Of a stretch of DNA of 40,689 nt, positions 32,279 through 40,689 are shown in pieces (the stretch's first letter is position 1; each line of letters begins with the position of its first letter). Position numbers and translations under genes: made by a program. The stretch is from an uncultured Oscillospiraceae bacterium (GTDB lineage: Bacteria > Bacillota > Clostridia > Oscillospirales > Ruminococcaceae): assembly GCA_905212515.1 (NCBI GenBank), contig CAJMEU010000002.1, positions 1 to 40,689 on the forward strand. Direction: 5' to 3'. The notes under the pieces are model-generated. The model saw nothing but the letters and a program-made list of their open reading frames with translations. It had not been told where the DNA came from and searched no databases.

Positions 32279-33865
32279 ATGTTGAATGTATTGGAACCAG
32301 AAAACACCGTCCTTGGCATTGAGCTGGGCTCCACACGCATCAAAGCGGTGCTCATCGGGCCGGATCGCACGGTAGTGGCCTCAGGCGCGCACGACTGGAA
32401 GAACCGGCAGGAGGACGGATACTGGACCTATCATTTGGACGACGTGTGGGCGGGCGTGCAGGACGCCTATGCAGAGCTGGCTGCGGATCTTCAGGCAAAA
32501 CACGGCGTGCCGCTCACGTCGGTGGGGGCCCTGGGCATTTCCGCCATGATGCACGGCTATCTGCCTTTCGACGCGCAAGGGCGGCAGCTTATTCCCTTCC
32601 GCACCTGGCGCAACACCACCACCGGCCCCGCGTCCGCGGAATTGACAGAACTGTTCGGGTTCAATATCCCGCAGCGGTGGAGCATCGCACATTTGTACCA
32701 GGCCATGCTGAAGGGGGAGGAGCATGTGAAGGACATCGCCTTCCTGACCACGCTGGCGGGCTATGTGCACTGGCGGCTCACGGGAGAAAAGGTGCTGGGG
32801 GTGGGCGAGGCGTCCGGTATGTTCCCCATCGACAGTGCGGCGTGTGGTTACGACGCGGCGATGATGCGTCAGTTCGACGACCTGCTGCAGGCACACGAGC
32901 TGCAGTATCGGCTGGAGGACATCCTGCCTCGGGTGCTGTGTGCGGGCGAAGCCGCGGGCGTGCTGACCGCCGAGGGCGCGAAGCTGCTGGACCCCACGGG
33001 CGCCCTGCGCCCCGGCGTACCATTGTGCCCGCCCGAGGGCGACGCGGGCACGGGGATGGTGGCCACGAACAGCGTGGCCACGCGCACGGGCAATGTGTCG
33101 GCGGGCACGTCGGTGTTCGCCATGGCCGTGATGGAAAAACCTCTGTCAAAAGTATACCCCGAGATCTACCTGGTCACGACGCCCACGGACGCGACCGTGG
33201 CCATGGTACACTGCAATACCTGCACCTCTGACCTGGACGCCTGGGTGAAGCTGCTGGGGGAGATGGCCGGGGCGGCGGGCGCGGCGCTGGCAAAGCCTGC
33301 GCTGTACGACCTGTTCTATGAAAAAGCGCTGGAGGGCGAGGCGGACTGCGGCGGCCTTGTGAGCTACAATTACTATTCCGGCGAGCCGGTGACAGGCCTC
33401 GCCGAGGGGCGCCCGCTGCTGGTGCGCCGGCCGGATGCGCGGCTCACACTGGCGAATCTGGCGCGCGTACAGCTGTATGCGGCCATGGCCACGCTGAAGC
33501 TGGGCATGGATATTCTCATCGATGGCGAGGGCGTGCGGCTGGACACGCTGTACGGCCATGGCGGGCTGTTCAAAACGCCCGTTGTGGGCCAGCGGCTGCT
33601 GGCGGGGGCGCTGGGCGTGCCCGTGGCCGTGATGGAAACGGCTGGCGAGGGCGGGCCCTGGGGCATGGCGCTGCTGGCGGCGTATATGCTGGAAAAGCGC
33701 GACGGCGAGACGCTGGAACGCTATTTGGCCGACCGCGTGTTCGCCGCCGCAAAGAGCAACGCCGAGCCCCCGCAGGAAGCTGACCGAGCCGGTTTTGCCC
33801 GGTTCATCGAGGACTATAAAAAGGGCCTCGCGGTGGAAAAAGCCGCTGTACAAGCGCTGCGATAA
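32279..33865 (+). CDS. araB: FGGY-family carbohydrate kinase, probable L-ribulokinase
   Basis: A 528-residue FGGY kinase. The N-terminal ATPase loop is LGIELGSTRIKAVLIGPD, followed by LGISAMMHGYLPFD, RTWRNTTTGPAS (sugar contact) and VGEASGMFPID. The second domain has GDAGTGMVATNSVATRTGNV, SAGTSVFAM and GHGGLFKTPVVGQRLLAGAL for nucleotide binding. AAAAAGGAG precedes the ATG at 32279. It belongs to the clostridial subgroup often named only as FGGY kinase or ATPase. I call it L-ribulokinase because L-arabinose isomerase and ribulose-5-phosphate 4-epimerase genes follow directly. The reaction would be L-ribulose plus ATP to L-ribulose 5-phosphate in the cytoplasm. Confidence 0.8.
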   Translation: MLNVLEPENTVLGIELGSTRIKAVLIGPDRTVVASGAHDWKNRQEDGYWTYHLDDVWAGVQDAYAELAADLQAKHGVPLTSVGALGISAMMHGYLPFDAQGRQLIPFRTWRNTTTGPASAELTELFGFNIPQRWSIAHLYQAMLKGEEHVKDIAFLTTLAGYVHWRLTGEKVLGVGEASGMFPIDSAACGYDAAMMRQFDDLLQAHELQYRLEDILPRVLCAGEAAGVLTAEGAKLLDPTGALRPGVPLCPPEGDAGTGMVATNSVATRTGNVSAGTSVFAMAVMEKPLSKVYPEIYLVTTPTDATVAMVHCNTCTSDLDAWVKLLGEMAGAAGAALAKPALYDLFYEKALEGEADCGGLVSYNYYSGEPVTGLAEGRPLLVRRPDARLTLANLARVQLYAAMATLKLGMDILIDGEGVRLDTLYGHGGLFKTPVVGQRLLAGALGVPVAVMETAGEGGPWGMALLAAYMLEKRDGETLERYLADRVFAAAKSNAEPPQEADRAGFARFIEDYKKGLAVEKAAVQALR

Positions 33866-33893
33866 AATTTGACGACAGAGAGGGAAAACGACA

Positions 33894-35369
33894 ATGAGCA
33901 TAAAAGATTATGAATTCTGGTTTGTGGTGGGCAGCCAGTTTTTGTATGGGCCCCAGGTGCTGGACACCGTGGCGGCCCGCGCCGCGGCGATGGCCGAGGC
34001 GTTGAACGCCTCGGGGAACCTGCCCTGCAAGCTGGTCTACAAAATCACCGCCAAGACCAACCAGGAGATCACGGATGTCGTGCGCGAGGCGAACTACGAC
34101 CCCACATCCGCGGGGATCATCACCTGGTGCCACACCTTCAGCCCCTCGAAAATGTGGATCAACGGCTTTGCGGCACTGCAAAAGCCCTATTGCCATTTCG
34201 CCACGCAGTACAACCGCGAGATCCCCAATGAAGAGATCGACATGGACTTCATGAACCTGAACCAGGCCGCCCACGGCGACCGGGAGCACGGCTTCATCGG
34301 GGCGCGCCTGCGCATGCCGCGCAAAGTGATCGCGGGCTATTGGCGGGACGCGGACATGCAGGAGCGCCTGGGTGGCTGGATGCGCGCGGCCGTGGGCGCA
34401 GCGTTCAGCAAGGAGCTGAAGGTGATGCGCTTCGGCGACAATATGCGCGAGGTGGCCGTCACCGAGGGCGACAAGGTGGAGGTGCAGGCGAAGTTGGGCT
34501 GGCAGGTGAACACCTGGCCCGTGGGGCAGCTGGTGGAAGCGATGGACGCCGTGACCGACGCGGAGATCGACGCACTGATGGACACCTACCGTGCCCAGTA
34601 CGACTTTGCCACGGACGACATCGACACCGTGCGCTACCAGGCGCGCGAGGAGATCGCGATGAAAAAGATGCTGGACGCCGAGGGCTGCAGGGCGTTCAGC
34701 AACACCTTCCAGGACCTGTACGGCATACGCCAGCTGCCGGGCCTCGCCAGCCAGCACCTGATGGCGCAGGGCTACGGCTACGGCGGCGAGGGCGACTGGA
34801 AGGTGGCGGCCATGACGGCCATCCTCAAGGCCATGAGCGAGGGCCAGACGGGCGGCACCGCCTTCATGGAGGACTATACCTACCATCTGGAAAAGGGCAA
34901 TGAATACAGCCTGGGCGCCCACATGCTGGAAGTATGCCCCAGCGTGGCGGCGCAGCGGCCCCGCGTCGAGGTGCACCCGCTGGGCATCGGCGACCGGGAG
35001 CCGCCCGCGCGCCTGGTATTTGAAGGGCATGAGGGCGACGCCATTGTGGTGAGCCTTGTGGACATGGGCGGCCGCCTGCGGCTGATCTGCCAGGATATCC
35101 ACTGTGTGAAGCCCATCATGCCCATGCCGAACCTGCCGGTGGCGCGGGTGATGTGGCGGGCCGAGCCCAGCCTTACCACGGGCGTGGAGTGCTGGATCAC
35201 GGCGGGCGGCGCGCACCACACGGTGCTCAGCTACGACGTGACTGCCGAGCAGATGAAGGACTGGGCCTGTATGATGGACATTGAGTTCGTGCACATCACC
35301 AAGAATACCACCGTGGAGGGGCTGGAGCGCGATTTGTTCCTGGCGGACCTCGCGTGGAAGCTGAAATAG
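33894..35369 (+). CDS. araA: L-arabinose isomerase
   Basis: A 491-residue isomerase of normal family length that converts L-arabinose to L-ribulose with Mn2+. It begins FWFVVGSQFLYGPQVLD, the usual AraA N-terminus, and has TWCHTFSPSKMWINGF. The four metal and catalytic positions are visible: Glu299 in GGEGDWK, Glu326 in MEDYTYH, His343 in GAHMLEV and His441/His442 in GGAHHTV. AGAGAGGG stands before the ATG. It lies 28 bases after the kinase and 11 bases before the epimerase gene, in the order B-A-D. Together with GH43 upstream this implies the cell consumes arabinose-containing glycans. Confidence 0.95.
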   Translation: MSIKDYEFWFVVGSQFLYGPQVLDTVAARAAAMAEALNASGNLPCKLVYKITAKTNQEITDVVREANYDPTSAGIITWCHTFSPSKMWINGFAALQKPYCHFATQYNREIPNEEIDMDFMNLNQAAHGDREHGFIGARLRMPRKVIAGYWRDADMQERLGGWMRAAVGAAFSKELKVMRFGDNMREVAVTEGDKVEVQAKLGWQVNTWPVGQLVEAMDAVTDAEIDALMDTYRAQYDFATDDIDTVRYQAREEIAMKKMLDAEGCRAFSNTFQDLYGIRQLPGLASQHLMAQGYGYGGEGDWKVAAMTAILKAMSEGQTGGTAFMEDYTYHLEKGNEYSLGAHMLEVCPSVAAQRPRVEVHPLGIGDREPPARLVFEGHEGDAIVVSLVDMGGRLRLICQDIHCVKPIMPMPNLPVARVMWRAEPSLTTGVECWITAGGAHHTVLSYDVTAEQMKDWACMMDIEFVHITKNTTVEGLERDLFLADLAWKLK

Positions 35370-35380
35370 GAGGGGGAAGG

Positions 35381-36076
35381 ATGCTGAAAAAACTGAAGCA
35401 TATCGTCTATGAGGCCAATATGGAGCTGCCGCGCCGGGGGCTTGTCACCTACACCTGGGGCAATGTGTCGGGCATCGACCGGGAACGGGGCCTGGTGGTT
35501 ATCAAGCCGTCGGGTGTGCGCTATGAGGACCTGACGCCGGAAAACCTGGTGGTGCTGGACCTGGACGGCAAGGTCATGGAAGGGGAACTGAACCCTTCCT
35601 CCGACACGAAGACGCATCTGGAGCTGTACCGGGCCTTCCCGGCGCTGGGCGGCATCGTGCACACCCACAGCCCTTACGCGGTGGCCTGGGCGCAGGCGGG
35701 GCGGGATATCCCCTGCTACGGCACCACCCACGCCGACTATTTTTACGGCCCCATCCTCTGCGCACGCCACCTGACCGCTGAAGAGGTGGAGACGGATTAC
35801 GAGCGCAGTACCGGGCAGGTCATCGTGGAGACGTTCACCGGCCGCGGCATTGATCCCATGCACACGCCGGGCGTTGTCTGCCGTAGCCATGGCCCCTTCG
35901 CCTGGGGCAAGGACGCGGCCGAGGCCGTGTACCATGCCGCGGTGCTGGAAGAGGTGGCGAAAATGGCGCTGCTCACCCGCGCGGTGGACAGCGCCGCAGA
36001 GCCCGCGCCGCAGCACGTGCAGGACAAGCACTTCCTGCGCAAACACGGGCCAAACGCCTATTACGGACAAAAGTAA
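35381..36076 (+). CDS. araD: L-ribulose-5-phosphate 4-epimerase
   Basis: A 231-residue class II aldolase-fold enzyme that epimerises L-ribulose 5-phosphate to D-xylulose 5-phosphate. The zinc ligands are His94 and His96 in IVHTHSPYAVAWAQ and His170 in RSHGPFAWG; Asp75 in SSDTKTH is the catalytic acid. GLVTYTWGNVSGID and IKPSGVRYEDLTPENLVV form the phosphate and sugar site, and the C-terminus HFLRKHGPNAYYGQK is typical. GGAGGGGGAAGG precedes the ATG. It is the last gene of the arabinose operon and its product enters the transketolase/transaldolase route encoded at 26248-28699. Confidence 0.95.
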   Translation: MLKKLKHIVYEANMELPRRGLVTYTWGNVSGIDRERGLVVIKPSGVRYEDLTPENLVVLDLDGKVMEGELNPSSDTKTHLELYRAFPALGGIVHTHSPYAVAWAQAGRDIPCYGTTHADYFYGPILCARHLTAEEVETDYERSTGQVIVETFTGRGIDPMHTPGVVCRSHGPFAWGKDAAEAVYHAAVLEEVAKMALLTRAVDSAAEPAPQHVQDKHFLRKHGPNAYYGQK

Positions 36077-36134
36077 AAAGCCCGGTACAAGGAAAAAGGC
36101 CCGATGGGGCAGACGGTTCCGAGACGACACAGAA

Positions 36135-36164
36135 ACAGGGTGCGGCCTCAAAGCCGCACCCTGT
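36135..36164. terminator. Terminator shared by araD and the MATE gene
   Basis: ACAGGGTGCGGC-CTCAAA-GCCGCACCCTGT is a perfect 12-pair hairpin in the 96-base gap between convergent genes. On the plus strand it is followed by TGTTTCTTTT, a moderate T-tract; on the minus strand by TTTCTGT, a weak one. Confidence 0.8.
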
Positions 36165-36172
36165 TGTTTCTT

Positions 36173-37540
36173 TTACCCGCCTGCCTGGGCAGAACTGATC
36201 TTTTTGATCCACTTCCCGCTGTTGAGGCGGAAGATACACCAGACTGCTTTCAAAACCTGGTCGATCTTCAAACAGAAGTAAATCCAGAACGGGGGAACCT
36301 GCCACACGATGCCGGCAAAGTATCCCAGCGGGATGGAGACGGCCCATAAAAAGAAGATGTCCGCCACCATCAAAAATTTGGTGTCTCCGCCGCCGCGCAG
36401 CACGCCCTTGGTCAAAATACTGTTCATGGCCTGGAACAGGGTGATGATGCTGATGGCGGCCATCAGCTCCCGCGCGATTTCCCGGGTGGCGGGCGTGATG
36501 TTGTAGGCGCCGATCACCGGCTCGCTGATCAGCAGAATGATGCCGCCTGCCAGGGCGCCCAGCACCGCGCCCAACAGGAAAAAGGTGTATCCGCGCCGCT
36601 TGGCCGCCTGCACGTCGCCGCGTCCTAAGGTCTGGCCTGTCAGCACCGCGCTGGCAAAAGAAATGCCCTGGATGAACACGGTGCTCAGCTGCTGCACCAC
36701 GGTGGTGATGGCGTTGGCCGACACGAAGCTGGCGCCGATGTGCCCCATCACCATGGCCACCATATTGCTGCCAAAGCCCAGCAGGCTGTCGCTGACCAGC
36801 ACGGGCACACTGATGCGCAGATATTCCCGCACAATGGCCCTGCACCGCAGCCCCAGATCGCGCAGGCGATAGCCCACCGACGTATCCTTCAGCAGAAAAT
36901 AACCGCAGATGGCGCAGAACTCGAACAGGCGGGCGATGGTGGTGCCCAGGGCCGCGCCGGCCGTGCCCATGCGCGGCATGCCCCCTTTGCCGAAAATGAA
37001 CACATAGTTGGCCCCCACATTGACGAAAAACGCGCACACGGAGGTGACCAAGGGGATGCGCACCAAATTGACACTGCGCATGATATTGGTGGTGATGAGG
37101 GACAGCCCGCCCAGGAAGAAGGTGGGCAGGGACCACAGCAGATAGGTGGCGCCCGCTTCGATCACCTCCGTCTGCGGCGTGTAAAACCCCAGGATGGCGC
37201 GGGGGGCCAGGGCCGAAGCTAAGGTGAACAGGGATGCGAACAGCAGGCAGACCCGCAGGGCAACGGTGATGGCCATTTTCAGGGAGGTGCGGTCCCGCGC
37301 GCCCCAATAGCGGGAGGTGAGCACCGCGGCGCCCATGCCGATGCCCATGCAGCAGATTTGGAACAGATGGATGAACTGGTTGGCCAGTGAGGATGCGGAA
37401 AGCGCGGTCTCGCCCAGCGCGCCCAGCATGATGGTGTCCATCATGTTGATGCCGATGGTGATGAGATTTTGCAGGGTGATAGGCACCGCGATGGCCACCA
37501 CATCTTTGTAAAAACTGCGGTCCGTCTCTAAATATTTCAA
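36173..37540 (-). CDS. MATE family efflux transporter
   Basis: A 455-residue membrane protein of the multidrug and toxic compound extrusion family with about twelve helices in two halves. Family motifs are VAIAVPITLQNLITIGINMMD, MLGALGETALSASSLANQF, and in the second half the region around RISVPVLVSDSLLGFGSNMV. The start appears to be a TTG at 37540, with AGGAG 14 bases upstream, which is long; no nearer ATG exists before the first helix. It would export a cationic drug or metabolite using an Na+ or H+ gradient. It lies 52 bases after the Asp-box gene on the same strand and is probably the last gene of that operon. Confidence 0.88.
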   Translation of the reverse strand: MKYLETDRSFYKDVVAIAVPITLQNLITIGINMMDTIMLGALGETALSASSLANQFIHLFQICCMGIGMGAAVLTSRYWGARDRTSLKMAITVALRVCLLFASLFTLASALAPRAILGFYTPQTEVIEAGATYLLWSLPTFFLGGLSLITTNIMRSVNLVRIPLVTSVCAFFVNVGANYVFIFGKGGMPRMGTAGAALGTTIARLFEFCAICGYFLLKDTSVGYRLRDLGLRCRAIVREYLRISVPVLVSDSLLGFGSNMVAMVMGHIGASFVSANAITTVVQQLSTVFIQGISFASAVLTGQTLGRGDVQAAKRRGYTFFLLGAVLGALAGGIILLISEPVIGAYNITPATREIARELMAAISIITLFQAMNSILTKGVLRGGGDTKFLMVADIFFLWAVSIPLGYFAGIVWQVPPFWIYFCLKIDQVLKAVWCIFRLNSGKWIKKISSAQAGG

Positions 37541-37592
37541 CAGGACAGGGTCGTCTCCTTTCCCGCCCGGCGTAGGTCAAAACCGGGGGCTT

Positions 37593-38750
37593 TTAAACTT
37601 TTGCCGCCGTGGGGTTGTACACGCCCACGCGTTCGCGCTTTTGGCCCATCACGTCCCCTTCGGTAAAGCGCATCCATTTCACGCCCCGCCTGCTTTGGTA
37701 GGCAAAGGCCAGATGCAGCGCGCCGTCCGCCGCCTGCATCAGGTAAGGGTATTCGTACTGGCGGATGTTGGTGCTCTTCTCCGGCGCTACAAAGCCCTCG
37801 CGCAGTTCCATATGGCGGATCATCGGCCAGGTCAGGCCGCCGTCCTCGGACAAAGCCACGGCCACCGGGCAGCGCAGGCCGGGCCAGGCCGCCCTGCCGG
37901 GTTGGGGATCGGGCGTGCAGGTGGGGTTATAGGCAATGGCAACGCGCCCGCTGCGCAGTTTGAGGGCGCTGATGCTGGAATTGTTGTTGGGCAGGGAAGT
38001 GGGCACGGGCTCGCTCCAGCTGTCGCCGTTGTCGGTGGATTCACTGCGGTAGATAAAATCCGCCGCGCGGCTGCGCATGAAGGCCGCCAGGCGCCCCGGC
38101 TCCAGCTCCACCACATTGGCATGTACGCGGCCGTGGCTGCCGGGCATGTCCACCTGGCGCCAGGTGCGGCCCTGGTCGTCGGAGATCTGGAACGCCGTGG
38201 GGTCGCCGGCCAGGCCGCTGGCACTGTCCGTGCACAGCCAGTTGCCGAAGATCCAGCGCCCGTTCGCCAGCACCTGGATGGGCTGGCGGCAGAAGCTGCC
38301 CTCCCGGGGGAACAGCACGTCCGCTTCGCCCCAGGTGCGGCCGCCGTCCGCGCTGATCTGCCGCCGGATGACGGAAGTGAACTGCATGTTGTCCTTGCCC
38401 GGCATCCGGTCCAGCTGGGCGGTGTATACCGCCCATACCGCGCCGCCGGGCGCCAGGAACAGCGAGGGGTTCTGCTCGCTGCGGTGCGCGTCGTGGGACA
38501 CCTGCACCGGTGCATCCCAGCGGGCGGCGCCTTGGGGCAGGCGGGCGCACACGATGCTCACATCCGCGCTGCCCTCATAGCTGCCCGCGAACCAGGCGCA
38601 CAGCATATCGCCGTTTGGCAGTTCCAGCAGGGCGGGGGCGTGGGCCGTGGCCCAGGCGCCCGGGGGCAGCATGGCCTCCAGGATGCCCATGGCCTCATTG
38701 CGGTAGATCGTTCCGTCCGGGGTCAGGCCGGGCAAAAGTTTGTATTCCAT
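37593..38750 (-). CDS. Sialidase-fold (BNR/Asp-box) protein, cytoplasmic
   Basis: A 385-residue six-bladed propeller protein of the BNR_2 type. Four Asp-boxes (S-x-D-x-G-x-T/S-W) are visible: SADGGRTWGE, SDDQGRTWRQ, STDNGDSWSE and SEDGGLTWPM. The N-terminal FRIP-type Arg motif of classical sialidases is absent; instead there is a LPNGDMLCAWFAGSYEGSAD stretch that is common in uncharacterised BNR_2 enzymes. It is therefore unlikely to be a true sialidase, and it has no signal peptide. AAAGGAGG precedes its ATG. The start overlaps the end of the MFS gene by 56 bases. It may hydrolyse or bind an imported sugar-acid derivative. Confidence 0.82.
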   Translation of the reverse strand: MEYKLLPGLTPDGTIYRNEAMGILEAMLPPGAWATAHAPALLELPNGDMLCAWFAGSYEGSADVSIVCARLPQGAARWDAPVQVSHDAHRSEQNPSLFLAPGGAVWAVYTAQLDRMPGKDNMQFTSVIRRQISADGGRTWGEADVLFPREGSFCRQPIQVLANGRWIFGNWLCTDSASGLAGDPTAFQISDDQGRTWRQVDMPGSHGRVHANVVELEPGRLAAFMRSRAADFIYRSESTDNGDSWSEPVPTSLPNNNSSISALKLRSGRVAIAYNPTCTPDPQPGRAAWPGLRCPVAVALSEDGGLTWPMIRHMELREGFVAPEKSTNIRQYEYPYLMQAADGALHLAFAYQSRRGVKWMRFTEGDVMGQKRERVGVYNPTAAKV

Positions 38751-39966
38751 GTAAAGAGCCTCCTTTTATGTGATGAGGGGTGAGGGTTTGAAGCGCGGCG
38801 GCCATGGCTGCGCAGCAAAGGGCTGCCATCGCCAGCACGCCGTCATAACTGCCGGTGGTATCGTACGCCAAGGCGATAGCCGGAGAGGAAAAGGCCGCCA
38901 AAGCCATGGGCGCCACACTGCGGCGGGCCAGCTCTTTTCGATAACAGGTAGGGCCGTATACCTTTAGAAACAGCATGGCACCGCCGATGGTGTTCAGGGC
39001 ATAGATGCCGCCGATGCACACCGTGCCCACATACAGATATAATGGGGCGGCGCCCCCTGCCAGCAGCAGGACAAAGGCAGCGGCGGTAAGCAGATAGACG
39101 CCGGTGATGACACGACGAATACCCAGTTTATCCAACAGAAAACCGAACAGCAGTTTTCCGGCGATGTTGCCGCACATAAGCAGGCTGGTAAGTGTGCCGG
39201 CCATCATGACCGGCATGCCCAGAGATAGGGCATACGTGGGGACCTGAACGCAAAATTGGGTGAGCAGCCGGGGCATGAACAAGACAAAGAAAAGCAAAAG
39301 AGCCAGTGCCGGAGGCGTATGACGGACGGAGACGGCCGCCTTTCCCAAACAATCAGAGGACTGTGCGGCGTTATGGGGCACGGGAACCCCCGATCCATCC
39401 GGTGCGGCGCGCACGACCAAAAGGCAGGGCAGGCATACCAGTATCAGGATGAGCCCCATGAGGACAAGACAAGTCGGGCGCCAGCCAAAACGGCTGATCA
39501 AGGCTGAGCAGACGGGGCTGAATACAGCGCCTGCAATGCCAGAGGCAGCCATGACGATGCCGTTTACAAGCCCCCGGTTGTGCCTAAACCAATTGTTGGT
39601 GATAATAGGCGCCGCAATAAGGCACAGACAGCCGGCAAAACCTGCGAAAGCCGCCGTGATATACGATTGCCACACCTGGGTGACCCAGCCCATGACCCCA
39701 ATGCTGAAGGCTGATATAACCCCTAGGGCAGCCAGTAAAAAATGGCCCTTGCCGCGAAAAAAGCATTGGGAAAGGAAATTGACGCTGACGGCACTGGCCA
39801 GCGTATAGATAGTATAATACACTGATAACTGGCTGGCCATGAAGCCGGTGTCCTGCATAACGGCGGACAATAATACGCTGATGCAGTTATAACCTATGCC
39901 GATGAAACCTGCCTGCACACCGATGAGGCCTGCAAGGACCAACAGGCTCCGATGCTGTTTTTTCAA
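38695..39966 (-). CDS. MFS transporter, OFA/monocarboxylate-like
   Basis: A 423-residue transporter with twelve predicted helices and a central loop near residues 190-215. The motif NWFRHNRGLVNGIVMAASGI corresponds to the RG-x-ANGI-x-MAGSG signature of oxalate:formate-antiporter and monocarboxylate-type MFS proteins, so an organic or sugar acid is the likely cargo. The start is a TTG (39966) with AAGGAG eight bases upstream. The last 18 codons overlap the Asp-box gene in another frame, and the tail after HHIKGG has no helical character, as if an earlier stop had been lost. The DNA is less GC-rich than its neighbours. It starts 36 bases after the PdxA gene. Confidence 0.87.
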   Translation of the reverse strand: MKKQHRSLLVLAGLIGVQAGFIGIGYNCISVLLSAVMQDTGFMASQLSVYYTIYTLASAVSVNFLSQCFFRGKGHFLLAALGVISAFSIGVMGWVTQVWQSYITAAFAGFAGCLCLIAAPIITNNWFRHNRGLVNGIVMAASGIAGAVFSPVCSALISRFGWRPTCLVLMGLILILVCLPCLLVVRAAPDGSGVPVPHNAAQSSDCLGKAAVSVRHTPPALALLLFFVLFMPRLLTQFCVQVPTYALSLGMPVMMAGTLTSLLMCGNIAGKLLFGFLLDKLGIRRVITGVYLLTAAAFVLLLAGGAAPLYLYVGTVCIGGIYALNTIGGAMLFLKVYGPTCYRKELARRSVAPMALAAFSSPAIALAYDTTGSYDGVLAMAALCCAAMAAALQTLTPHHIKGGSLHGIQTFARPDPGRNDLPQ

Positions 39967-40002
39967 ATGGGGCGCTCCTTTTCCACAAATGGACTGCGGG
40001 GG

Positions 40003-40689
40003 TCAGGCATTGGCTTGGCGATACTGCGCCATGCGGATGGCATAGTCCATGGCGTTTACCAGGCTCAGCTCGTTTGCCTCGCCGCTGCCCGCGTGGCCGT
40101 AGCCGGTGCCGTGGTCCACGGAGGCGCGGATGATGGGCAGGCCCAGGGTGACGTTGATGCCGGCCACGGCGTCCCAGTGGCCCTCGGCCTTATTGTACAC
40201 AAAGCCCTCCACCTTCAGGGGGATATGGCCCTGGTCGTGGTACATCACCACCACGATATCATACCAGCCGCCCAGCGCCTTGGAAAACACGGTGTCCGGC
40301 GGGGTGGGCTTTTTCTCCGGGATGTCGATGCCCTCGGCCAGGGCCGCGTCGATGGCCGGCTGGATTTCCTCGATCTCTTCAGTGCCGAACATGCCGTTCT
40401 CACCGCAGTGAGGGTTCAGGCCCGCCACGCCGATCTTGGGTTTTTCGATGCCGATGGCCTTACAGCCCTCGTTGGCCATATGGATCACATCCAGCACGCG
40501 CTGCTTTTTCACCCGGTCGCAGGCCTCCCGCAGGGACACGTGGGTGGATACGTGGGCCACGCGCAAGTCCTCATGGGCCAGCATCATACAGTATTTCTGT
40601 GTGTTTGTATAGTGGGCGTAGATCTCCGTGTGGCCGCTGTAGTGGTGCCCGGCCATGTTGATGGCCTCTTGGCTCAGGGCGTTGGTCAC
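40003..40689 (-). CDS. PdxA-family (4-hydroxythreonine-4-phosphate dehydrogenase-like) protein, 5' end missing
   Basis: The last 228 residues or so of a PdxA-family NAD-dependent dehydrogenase; the start lies beyond the window. The visible part opens near LSQEAINMAGHHYSGHTEIY, which is the typical PdxA site, then HVSTHVSLREA (first metal His), GLNPHCGENGMFGTEE (second), MYHDQGHIPLKV and RASVDHGTGYGHAGSG (third). Besides pyridoxine synthesis, PdxA2-type members decarboxylate phosphorylated four-carbon sugar acids such as D-threonate and D-erythronate phosphate. The GYGHAGSGEAN end differs from classical PdxA and the neighbours are a transporter and a hydrolase, so a catabolic sugar-acid role is more likely than vitamin B6 synthesis. 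Confidence 0.88.
   Translation of the reverse strand: MTNALSQEAINMAGHHYSGHTEIYAHYTNTQKYCMMLAHEDLRVAHVSTHVSLREACDRVKKQRVLDVIHMANEGCKAIGIEKPKIGVAGLNPHCGENGMFGTEEIEEIQPAIDAALAEGIDIPEKKPTPPDTVFSKALGGWYDIVVVMYHDQGHIPLKVEGFVYNKAEGHWDAVAGINVTLGLPIIRASVDHGTGYGHAGSGEANELSLVNAMDYAIRMAQYRQANA

Noticed and set aside
37593..38750. Annotation as a genuine exo-sialidase
   Set aside because: Asp-boxes are present but the Arg motif and a signal peptide are not, and no sialic acid genes lie nearby.
1..40689. CRISPR arrays, tRNA or rRNA genes, transposases and prophage genes
   Set aside because: No regular spaced repeats, cloverleaf-like intergenic sequence, transposase motifs or phage proteins were seen in any gap or frame.

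Overview
The window looks like the chromosome of a GC-rich gut-type Firmicute, probably an Oscillospirales/Ruminococcaceae-like clostridium. The grounds are good AGGAGG-type ribosome binding sites, a DUF3502-type sugar-binding protein, split transketolase subunits, DUF554 and DUF4867 proteins, Gram-positive-style lipoprotein and ABC genes, and strong G/C preference at third codon positions. No rRNA, tRNA, CRISPR array or insertion sequence was recognised.

Layout. (1) 1-5708, plus strand: the end of an oligosaccharide-binding protein gene, a GH43 glycosidase and two sulfatases, closed by a strong terminator. (2) 5900-21430, plus strand: a long operon-like run. It holds a ribose-type ABC transporter (ATPase, permease, lipoprotein, second permease), two sulfatases, a 57-residue membrane peptide, a NagZ-like GH3, an HSL-type esterase, two tandem duplicate sulfatases, a beta-phosphoglucomutase-like HAD protein and a DUF554 membrane protein, then a terminator. 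(3) 21440-22450: an AraC regulator with its own promoter and terminator. (4) 22595-29000: xylulokinase, a DUF4867 cupin-like protein, a FucI/AraA-family isomerase, transaldolase and the two transketolase subunits, a complete route from a pentose to central metabolism. (5) 29062-32102: a second AraC gene on the minus strand, divergent from a membrane-anchored esterase-like gene and a polytopic membrane protein that are separated by one in-frame TGA; this stretch is less GC-rich. (6) 32201-36164: araB-araA-araD-like arabinose genes. (7) 36173-40689, minus strand: a PdxA-family dehydrogenase (cut by the window edge), an OFA-like MFS transporter, an Asp-box (BNR) protein and a MATE transporter.

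Together the window reads as a locus for a sulfated, pentose-containing glycan. Six different type I sulfatases, all with the Cys-x-Pro-x-Arg maturation motif and none with a visible signal peptide, sit with GH43, GH3 and an esterase that also lack signal peptides. This suggests that sulfated oligosaccharides are imported first, then desulfated, deacylated and cut in the cytoplasm, with the pentoses passing to the isomerase, kinase, transaldolase and transketolase module and to AraBAD. The sulfatase-maturating enzyme is not in the window.

Three genes carry striking lesions or oddities: the ABC ATPase has an in-frame TAA 50 codons before its natural end, the beta-phosphoglucomutase homologue has lost the catalytic Asp-Gly of its DxDG motif, and the membrane esterase appears split by a TGA. 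These could be real inactivation, repurposing or sequence errors.
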